Origin: Candidatus Wallbacteria bacterium
GTDB taxonomy: Bacteria; Muiribacteriota; JAQTZZ01
Direction: 5' to 3'
Length of the DNA: 64,000 bases
Assembly (NCBI GenBank): GCA_028687545.1
Contig: JAQTZZ010000011.1
Coordinates: forward strand, 26,386 to 90,385
Shown one piece after another: positions 53,001 to 58,137 of this stretch. Under the pieces are notes generated by a model. It made no database searches. It worked only from the letters and a program-made list of their open reading frames with translations, and was not told the DNA's origin. Both the position numbers and the translations under genes were made by a program. Position 1 is the stretch's first letter, and every line of letters starts with the position of its first letter.

Positions 53001-55409
53001 AACACGGTCGACGGCGGAGTCAACTGGACCAGGCTTTCCACTCCCCTGAATTCCCAAAACCTGGACGACATTTCAATGGAGTATGATTCATCAAAAGCAG
53101 TCAGGATCATCAGGGGGATTTCCTCCGGTAAAAGCAATACAATCCTGCTTTACTGGAATCCCTTTTTCCAGAAACCCCAGGCCTTTTCAGCAAAACCGGA
53201 AAACCATGTCCTGGAGGAAGCTTCTGGAACATTCAGAGATCTCGCTTCTTATGCGGATCTGGACGGCCAGAACATCTGCTTCAATTGGGATAGTGTGCCC
53301 ATGGCCACCAGTTACCGCCTGCTTCACGGTACCGGCATCCCAGGCACTGAAGTAAAGCCGCTGCCCGGTTTCAACCTTTATTACAATAATTACAGCAGCC
53401 TGAAGAATTACGGATTCACGGATGTGAATCAGAGCAGAAATTTCATTGTCAGTGCCGAGCATCAGGACCTGACTCCTGTTTTAAGCCCGCTCACGAACAT
53501 CATCAAAGTGAAAATACCGGCTTTTGAAACTTTTAATTATAATCAGTTCACCAATGCCGCGGTGAATTACTGCATAGACTGGCCTGACCTTGAAGGTGCC
53601 ACTAAGTATCATGTCTATTACACAAGGGACTACCTGCATTGGAATGGCCCCCAATTCTTCGATCCCACAATTTCCATTATCGAGGCTGCTGCGGATGTAA
53701 AACAAGTGGATAAATATACATATCCTGCAATAGATCTCCGCTATAGAGGCAACAACATCGCCAGTTTCAAAGTCAAAGCCTCCTTTCAGCCTGAGGGAGG
53801 GTCGCTCGAGATTCTCACCAGCACCCAGACCTCCACCAGATTCAATTTCAAACCTGTGAATACCAGTTATTATAATCATTTCACTTACCTGATCGAAGGT
53901 TTTGACTGCAACAGCAAGCTGCTGATCCGCAAGAAGTCCTGGCTTACCCACGTCGACACGGGCGAAGCCGGATTTCCGGATCTCTACCCAGAAATCAGGG
54001 ATATCACCATGACTGGCGGACCTGCTACATATACATATACAGAGGAAACCGCGAGCCAGGTCACTGTCTCAGCAATTCCTTATGGCCTGTATACCTTCGA
54101 AGTACACGCTTCAGGTCCTTCCGGAATATCCAGGGACAGAAAAATCTTCCAGATCCTGGCCAACAATCCTCCCACAGCCACCATCGAACTGACAGAAGTT
54201 TCGGGTTTGACTGATGACGGGGGTTACAAAAGGGGAAAAATCACTCAGCGCGTCGCCAGCGGCGATCAGCTTAAAGGCGCAGCTGAAACTTACTCCAAAT
54301 CAAATGACTCTGAATCCGGAATCCCTCAACCGATCTGGAAATACGAGTGGTACACCATGACAAATCCACCGAAGAACTTGAACAATCCGACAGGCACCTG
54401 CGAACTGCCTGACGATGCCGATGATTTCAGATACAGGCTAAAAATCTGGGACATGTGTGAAGACCGAGTTCCAGCTGGCCTGAATGATCAGACAAAGTAT
54501 ACAAGTTATCAGGACCTTGATTTCGAGATGATTCCTCCCACCCCGACCCTGGGGCCTCATTCGCCTATAAATGTCTATCACTATTCAGGCGATCATGCTG
54601 ACGTGACTATCAAGGGCTCAGTTAAGCCCCTGCCTGGAACTGGCGACACCATCTTTCATTTTTCAGATGCAGACTGGTATACAATGTTTTTGTTTCCAAG
54701 GCTCCGTACGGTAAACCATTCATGGGACACTACGGTCTCGAATCCAGGCATAACTACCTATACCTGTGATCAGGTACTCACCTTCCCGTATCATTCCTAT
54801 TCCGCTTTTCTCATAGGTCATTATGACAGGCACAAGCATCAAATATCTCTCTATGTCGAGCGGAACGGAAAATATTCGGACCCAAATCCGGATTCAGAGT
54901 TGGTGGAAATCAATCATAAGCCTGTGACAGGATCGTTTTCTGCCACCAACATCACAATTTACTGGCGCAGGGAGTCTCACGGGCATCGGCACAACTGGAC
55001 TGAAACGATCCACCATCCTGCACAAACACACAACAATCCAGTTCCTCCTGGCGGGACACATACTCATCCTGCCTGGGATGAAAACATTCCACATTCCAGA
55101 TGGGACTGGGATTATTACACTGATTATGCCACTACTAAATATCAAACCTACCTTCCCAACTGGAACGACGATGATCCCCCGACATACGGAGTCTATACGA
55201 AATCCGGTAATACCGGGAATATCTTTGCTTCAATCGGTACTGACTGCATCACTTTCTCCTGCAATGGATACACCTATTCGGCCACATTCAACTGCACTGC
55301 AATGGACCCCTATGGCTATGGCATCACAAATGCCACGGCAGTGCCTGTAAAGGTCAATGCCCAGGAGCTTACTGTTACGTATACTGATTATTATGTGAAC
55401 GGTCCCTGA
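44076..55409 (+). CDS. Giant prepilin-like extracellular multidomain protein
   Basis: The start TTG at 44076 follows AGGAGG by five bases and opens MKAFSFVEILIAIMLLSLAI, a type IV prepilin/pseudopilin N-terminus (Ala|Phe cleavage, Glu at +5, hydrophobic helix), closest to PilV/GspI-type minor pilins. The product is about 3,777 residues, whereas pilins have 120-250. The rest is extracellular and beta-rich: a propeller with Asp-box-like repeats (44.5-46.0 kb), a right-handed beta-helix with recurring Asn/Gly/Phe turns (about 47.1-50.3 kb), a PD40/TolB-like propeller (51.05-51.7 kb, repeats of SPDGTKIVFDSDRDG type), a second propeller-like unit (52.2-53.2 kb), Fn3/Ig-like domains and a His-rich tail (54.97-55.12 kb). 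It probably acts as a surface adhesin or sensor carried on a pilus or pseudopilus. It shares an operon with the FGE/Kelch gene. Confidence 0.85.
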   Translation: MKAFSFVEILIAIMLLSLAILPISLTFTTGVKQSADTEDQMKMRMMAEELMQEITSKGFDDPYNILSTSLEEAPSINLVTDRTILNDVDDYNFLDDKKNIFNQGLSTMEMAPLGIRGNKLLQYAGFNRKVRIYEADGVTPLSVTSYTNMTNLALNFDARKFIPSRYTKKIFVMGDHEIGVIDLEGTTETAIKVMNLVHTIRGGIFNDIALNPTDRELYAATPDSLEIYYVPEVTNFNEKLQYCKIGEFSSNFFTGSVEVVIPEAGNTGFAFQAAWIRDRGSTNFERSFQPGVISSAFYAPDENLTYFGTDHGLFDQFGNHCAGSVKINSIFKDYLNQRLYVCTEGEGILLRKNGLWKALNSSNGLPKTGNSVNLRGLVQDQASGYLYAATDQGAFFSIDGGLNFESVKLPDGSLLSGELHNIAIFYADRKRYLVLDQPNAMLFRELLLPGTLGDANPFDSQTGSAMCASVVNRFRNFDQTLYACTNNGMFSIVKKPSAWDIKQYTTVSGERRTGLSASEIRDFSIDGTGRWWLGTALGISTSDDGGSTFKSYAPFSHFTRLLQRENHPRCLIAIDEAGREMEIDTFSRLKQFRVSGDFITYPDYVKDLCGNTLDYYLTHYGVAGDAITDGLSVVPAGNCSRIYSDPLRNFLYTLSMENGRLLLYRVNECFFDHFENYSGYREYAIPDQTGSAGSYDIKAVSSALPGGPSVLSVKSDNAFKGKVWIYRRFLFNDDSRTLEVSLNFANRQTFNGSLVNPELRIYTRDVYPIVDFTSSGPPPDFSAPVTADSMSTNLVVLPRSSQTITLAIGFEDYSASDGLNCELDSLRIDFDRPYSGLSDPVKIIPITKPIALSFGNENNVLHILFNDGTYKMGVYREDLNGSAIDLVNLGEASLAGVVDNPVDLKLSANGRRVFILDKRKIFVIELIPLRKNIRVTVENLASQSDFQLSAMVSSWSSNSKKKKLLPTGREEPLQLFTDSASNFFYPYNTYFFYDEIKFNGRMHQIRGPVYFKGLRGKSLSFGGELNCNASCDRPAFFTSYSDKSWGYVFAESDPDDVLPWGGLKMEGNFSLHGAVIKKAAEISSVSQGSIDQTVFLNNQTGLAFRGSGALSVRSSEFNSNQTGLIIDSGNASLDSSLFTSNRTALKAKTPVSLQGITAVSNNTFAELNASIGSIENSLLCGSESCFKADGGEELKLKDNFISTCQTAIQCINGTLSGSFNEFYGNGTAVSYQSPKNSGSSAVPTFIYNYFENNQTNIFQGNSSGHLYAQYCVFNRDLNPENAGITGTPDMLRQALRDIVPLAVSGYLDRSADWQAQTRENLVPTVILDYLLQETGELKIMGRQLLEFYPAVAPGVFTSNGDLKIEGSSTKEVMITSGLDSSEGLLLPEISGRPDNNAFYGIVANGWDDRDLCIWSKLKHGLIEFRGNFDVSQKNFYYNQLTRETGDDLKVKLNCSGIPELSHNFWGKNVPDFNQVLQPKASAAVYTPWAYAGKVPQTEKWPFQNTGATIISTLEILSGMISIDASGQNVIKFAGDFSISGEVTITGNRPVLITSHDDEPDNTPYSPGSDHTPDFIFWGTAGSNRTGSNTAAPFAGIRKLDLPSGINAEIRYGCLNGTSFNRSISNASLCLSHMFLNLNEALNFNSSSTLQIDKTLIKAKGGGSSPNITVDSGSFASRNSFFTSANDNEYVRLAETGLTLTDQQKTILTLGSSPARSDWYGISLTESDTVFNNSAVEYGNWGFLSSHYPSLEFRDCSFYQNGYVAAVLENSSAPSVISGHLFDSNFQGLELRTNDSNKTVQNCTFQKTDWRSLHFKVGCENAVIDSNTFTDTCLQQASDAAGILIRDGSKFTVSNNIFTGDRGTACLLGEGGSLNSVEVTGCTFKDGNLGLSIAGSASDVTVGHQESTGNYSNFFSGNKEAMRISNTLTTVCFNRFSKNQSGIYNSGSPFIHGNLLEENQTGITCSAGKARIMQNTFSRNTTGLDLAGRYLYDYLDDTDDSIRMATLIRGNNFIADETPAAGTAGGNDLNFNYFRDTTFPISFGITSTLKNPGDNYLNMVQSCYLWLHPVVIPAHSYDTAGVDLYPENIIPTMEIDVELYASHYSPAQCATSLVVISYDTQEHQLRSASGELVKPLEFELSTLNGSLYTGKFEAYDISRYPNPKSSLPSLPGLKHGFFKFIWLPFELKQNVDDLDTPLPDKLDLYVDVNNGDTDHGNGFGINSERDVYYDFDGTVEITGVVQGEPKPNQPSEFGHTTYMDAWLESNHLPFTPRSSLSNLEIKTIVERQTSGEKEKIVWSLGDEGVYPKGFNIMIANPDGTEKSCLTSGLGGGRPDISSDGKKIVFCSSGEIFSMDSTGFNQVRLTENLALDNNPSFSPDGTKIVFDSDRDGHLQIYLMNSDGSDQADISGNASNDSEPCFSPVEDRIVFVSDREGSLEIFSMNQDGTEALRLTYDNSKNQFPVFSQDGSKIAFDSDKAQDGLRHIYMMDPNGSNEMQITSSLYQDCNPGFSPDGLKIGFESVRSGGHDLYFTYLSSLEVTKIAPSSQTGSDNDLIWKKVSFRTGTFEITARGRNDIGGDSLDSDKISVYQVEPPALTKINLDLGYSEGEDMLITCQQIASPNKGVLVTFDRHGLNPSTFGYNVVYSHSPKLDDFSHKVTIEIGANPSSTWIKNLQPGLYYLYAQCYRREPQNGVYQSRGNYYEYTGWSNLAKVRVRGWYQAFLPSTLPSLEWNSCSMGKGRVSLLSSKAPDGKYYVLTTNDYGDGPWQILKPVDLNQYSSVVVKDNARFMLVGNAGGRAACQEYTSGLMGSAKLVSDTLTYLDAALDNAGEYISGGERSPSGGILGTMEISDTLEGRAQKLAVWDSRQWQAISGNADSVYFNSADPGTVGNKTASKINYLLAPFNSISASDNSNQLSWLAGKNGKLQYSGDFGRNFATTEITVLPEAITGAHFLEFYLGFICADAARTSTSAWQIANTVDGGVNWTRLSTPLNSQNLDDISMEYDSSKAVRIIRGISSGKSNTILLYWNPFFQKPQAFSAKPENHVLEEASGTFRDLASYADLDGQNICFNWDSVPMATSYRLLHGTGIPGTEVKPLPGFNLYYNNYSSLKNYGFTDVNQSRNFIVSAEHQDLTPVLSPLTNIIKVKIPAFETFNYNQFTNAAVNYCIDWPDLEGATKYHVYYTRDYLHWNGPQFFDPTISIIEAAADVKQVDKYTYPAIDLRYRGNNIASFKVKASFQPEGGSLEILTSTQTSTRFNFKPVNTSYYNHFTYLIEGFDCNSKLLIRKKSWLTHVDTGEAGFPDLYPEIRDITMTGGPATYTYTEETASQVTVSAIPYGLYTFEVHASGPSGISRDRKIFQILANNPPTATIELTEVSGLTDDGGYKRGKITQRVASGDQLKGAAETYSKSNDSESGIPQPIWKYEWYTMTNPPKNLNNPTGTCELPDDADDFRYRLKIWDMCEDRVPAGLNDQTKYTSYQDLDFEMIPPTPTLGPHSPINVYHYSGDHADVTIKGSVKPLPGTGDTIFHFSDADWYTMFLFPRLRTVNHSWDTTVSNPGITTYTCDQVLTFPYHSYSAFLIGHYDRHKHQISLYVERNGKYSDPNPDSELVEINHKPVTGSFSATNITIYWRRESHGHRHNWTETIHHPAQTHNNPVPPGGTHTHPAWDENIPHSRWDWDYYTDYATTKYQTYLPNWNDDDPPTYGVYTKSGNTGNIFASIGTDCITFSCNGYTYSATFNCTAMDPYGYGITNATAVPVKVNAQELTVTYTDYYVNGP

Positions 55410-55416
55410 GGCAGAG

Positions 55417-57096
55417 ATGGTCAATCAATCATTTATTTTGCTCATTCTGATCCCGCTTGTTCTCCATGCAGGAACTCTGTCGCTCGCTGACGGCACAAAA
55501 TTCGAGTTCGTGGAGATCAAGTCCGGCCAGTTTGAAATGGGCAATTACCTCTCTTCCCGGGAAATATCTGCGAAGTACGGGGGAGCAGCACAGGCTTACA
55601 GACAGGAGCATCCCAGGCATCAGGTCTGGATCAATGGCTTTGAAATCGGGAAATACGAAGTGACCCAGCAGCAATGGCTTTCAGTGATGGGTTCATCGTT
55701 CAATCCCTGCAGGCACGCAGGGCTCAATCTGCCTGCGGAAAACATAAGTTATGCTTCAGTGGAAGCCTTTATCGATAAATTGAATTTTCTGACCTCATCC
55801 GGCAGATTAAGGCTCCCGACAGAAGCAGAGTGGGAATATGCCTGCCTGGGTGGACAGAGCGAGGACTTTCAATATCCCTGGAAAAAGGATGAAATCGATC
55901 CGGATTACTGCTGGTATTTCAAAAATTCCAGCGCTGAAACTCATGTGGTCGGCACCAGGAAGCCCAATGCTTACGGCCTCTATGACATGCTGGGCAATGT
56001 CTGGGAATGGTGCAGCGATTACTACGAACCCTTCTTTTATGATCTATGTGTGAATCTGAACCTGACCGACAACCCCATGAATTCAGTTGAGTGCGGAGCA
56101 AGAGTGCTGCGCGGCGGTTCGTTCCAGAACCGTGAGGATACCTGCAGGCCTTTTTACCGCAATCAGTTCAACGAGCATAACCGCCTGGATAATGCCGGGT
56201 TCAGGCTTGCCCGGGATCCTGAGGCGTCTGTGGAGGGCAGGGACTGGAATAAATCAGACCTGAGCGCACCACCGCGCTCAGGCCACTCCTGTGTCGTCTT
56301 TCAGGACAGGATCTGGTTGATCGCAGGCTGCGATGAAAATGCCAGCCCAAGAAACGATGTCTGGTCCTGCACTGATTCCGCCGGATGGGTGATGGCAACT
56401 GGCGAAGCTTTTTTCCAAGCCCGCTCTCTGCAGTCCTGCGTGACATTTGATAACAGGATCTGGGTGATCGGCGGAATGAGCGGGGGGACCGCATTTAACG
56501 ACGTCTGGTATTCGTCGGACGGGGTCAGCTGGTTCCTGGCGACCGGTAATGCTCAATTCGGCAGCAGATGCTGCCATTCCAGCGTGGTCTTCCACGGCAG
56601 GATCTGGGTGATCGGCGGCTATGATCCGAAATCAGGCCAGTATCAGCAGGATTCCTGGTATTCGGGAGACGGAGTGAACTGGACAAGAGCCACATCCAGC
56701 GCAGGATTCGGCCAGAGATCCTCTCATCAGAGCGTGGTCTATGCCGACCGGATCTGGGTGATCGGCGGTGAAGTCGGTAATCTGCAGATCAGTGATGTCT
56801 GGTCTTCTCCAGACGGAGCAAACTGGAATCGAGCTACATTGTCCGGATTCAGTCCCCGCAGCTTTCACACAGCTGTCGCCACTGACGAAATGATTCTGGT
56901 TATCGGCGGCTGGAACGGGACCTGCCTTTCAGACATCTGGTTTTCCAGCGACGGCAGCAGCTGGAATAAGAGCACTTCGGCCGGTGGGCATGGAACATAT
57001 TGCCGCAGAGCAGGGGTGGTTTACAAGGATAAAATCTGGCTGATCGGCGGAACTGATGGAATTCACTGCAGCGGTGATCTGTGGCATTCGCCTTAG
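55417..57096 (+). CDS. Secreted FGE-like (sulfatase-modifying) and Kelch propeller protein
   Basis: A signal peptide (MVNQSFILLILIPLVLHAG) precedes an FGE/SUMF1-type domain (about 20-265), recognised from SGQFEMGNYL, GFEIGKYEVTQQQWLSVMG, RLPTEAEWEYAC, YDMLGNVWEWCSDYY, RVLRGGSF and DNAGFRLAR. In true formylglycine-generating enzyme two cysteines do the chemistry. Here one aligns (DTCRPFYR) and the other is replaced, so enzymatic activity is doubtful. Residues 270-559 are five or six Kelch blades, each with RIWVIGG or similar followed by DVWYSSDGVSW. The start is seven bases after the giant gene stop, so the two are co-transcribed, and both proteins are extracytoplasmic. Confidence 0.85.
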   Translation: MVNQSFILLILIPLVLHAGTLSLADGTKFEFVEIKSGQFEMGNYLSSREISAKYGGAAQAYRQEHPRHQVWINGFEIGKYEVTQQQWLSVMGSSFNPCRHAGLNLPAENISYASVEAFIDKLNFLTSSGRLRLPTEAEWEYACLGGQSEDFQYPWKKDEIDPDYCWYFKNSSAETHVVGTRKPNAYGLYDMLGNVWEWCSDYYEPFFYDLCVNLNLTDNPMNSVECGARVLRGGSFQNREDTCRPFYRNQFNEHNRLDNAGFRLARDPEASVEGRDWNKSDLSAPPRSGHSCVVFQDRIWLIAGCDENASPRNDVWSCTDSAGWVMATGEAFFQARSLQSCVTFDNRIWVIGGMSGGTAFNDVWYSSDGVSWFLATGNAQFGSRCCHSSVVFHGRIWVIGGYDPKSGQYQQDSWYSGDGVNWTRATSSAGFGQRSSHQSVVYADRIWVIGGEVGNLQISDVWSSPDGANWNRATLSGFSPRSFHTAVATDEMILVIGGWNGTCLSDIWFSSDGSSWNKSTSAGGHGTYCRRAGVVYKDKIWLIGGTDGIHCSGDLWHSP

Positions 57097-57150
57097 GCGA
57101 TAATGATCCATAATTAACAACCGATGTGTGATTGCAAAAAGTTGATAAGT

Positions 57151-57261
57151 TAGTATGCTGGTATGTCTGTAGGTTGGAAAGTACTCTTCCCTTTCCCGAC
57201 ATACCAACATACTATCCTGCCAACATACTAACCTGCCAACATACTAACCTACCAACATACT
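57151..57261. repeat. Octamer repeat array with inverted arm
   Basis: Eight head-to-tail 8-base units run from 57198 to 57261, alternating AACATACT with AACCTGCC-like units. A 17-base arm at 57151-57167 is the reverse complement of 57198-57214 with one mismatch, so the region can fold into a large hairpin. It lies between the FGE/Kelch and 57312 genes. Confidence 0.8.
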
Positions 57262-57311
57262 TACCTCTTGCAGCCCTGTAATATACTTATGTTTTGTGTT
57301 AAATTGAATTC

Positions 57312-58061
57312 ATGGACGATCTCCTCAAAACACTTGCCGACTCGGGTGTGAAGACTGAAAAAAAGGACGATTTCACTTTTTTCACCTGCGCCGACGGCAA
57401 TCTAGCCATTTACTGCCCAAAACCAAGAAAATGCTTCTATTTTAAAATCCCGGACAGCTTCGCGGACCCCATGGATCTTCTTCAAAACATCAATTTTCAG
57501 GGCATGAACAAGGTGCTTTACCTGGACAGCAGAAAAGCCCAGGAATATTCAAGATTCGTCTTCAAATCTGCGCTCCTCAAGCGGAAGAATCTGAATCAGC
57601 CAAAGGACTTCAATCCCAGGGATGAATTGAAGAAGATCATCGCCGCTTTTCTGGAGGATATGGTGCTGACTGTCAGCGAGTGGGAAAACCTGATCAATTT
57701 CGTGCAGAGCTTCCAGATCGAACAACCCGGCGAATTTTTATTATCCGGGCTGTTCGAGGGTTTCATCAGCCTGGCTGAAGCCAGATTCTCCATGTTCAGA
57801 ACTGAATCCGTGAAAAAAAGATATCAACTGGTTTCAGAGATCACAGGAAAACCTTTCTGCATCATGTGTGGAAATGGCGCAGGCAGTATCTTCATCCATC
57901 TGCCGGGTACACCACCGGCAGCAGATCTCAAACCTGTTTCAGCTCAAAAGGACTGGTATGTGCTGCGGCCTGTAATCCATTACAACGACATCAGCCGCCT
58001 GTTCGGATTCATAAAAGAAGCCCTTGGAAGAGCTTCTCATGGGAAATTTTGGCCGAAATAA
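57312..58061 (+). CDS. Unknown cytoplasmic protein of 249 residues
   Basis: No family was recognised. The product has no signal peptide or membrane helix. The first 90 residues are beta-rich with two Cys near the start (FFTCADGNLAIYCPKPRKCFYFKI). The middle (100-165) is helical (ELKKIIAAFLEDMVLTVSEWENLINFVQSF). The end carries CIMCGNGAGSIFIHLPG, whose glycine cluster could bind a nucleotide. The ATG has no clear Shine-Dalgarno. The neighbour on the right, read toward it, is the tubulin-like gene. A candidate TATACT lies at 57282. Confidence 0.7.
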   Translation: MDDLLKTLADSGVKTEKKDDFTFFTCADGNLAIYCPKPRKCFYFKIPDSFADPMDLLQNINFQGMNKVLYLDSRKAQEYSRFVFKSALLKRKNLNQPKDFNPRDELKKIIAAFLEDMVLTVSEWENLINFVQSFQIEQPGEFLLSGLFEGFISLAEARFSMFRTESVKKRYQLVSEITGKPFCIMCGNGAGSIFIHLPGTPPAADLKPVSAQKDWYVLRPVIHYNDISRLFGFIKEALGRASHGKFWPK

Positions 58062-58137
58062 TTGCATATGCACACGTTAGGCGTACATTGTGCGCATGAG
58101 AATGCCTACCAAGTACGGATCGATGTGAAATCGACCC

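Noticed and set aside
57198-57261. Octamer array considered as a CRISPR
   Set aside because: Units are only 8 bases with no spacers and no cas gene is present.
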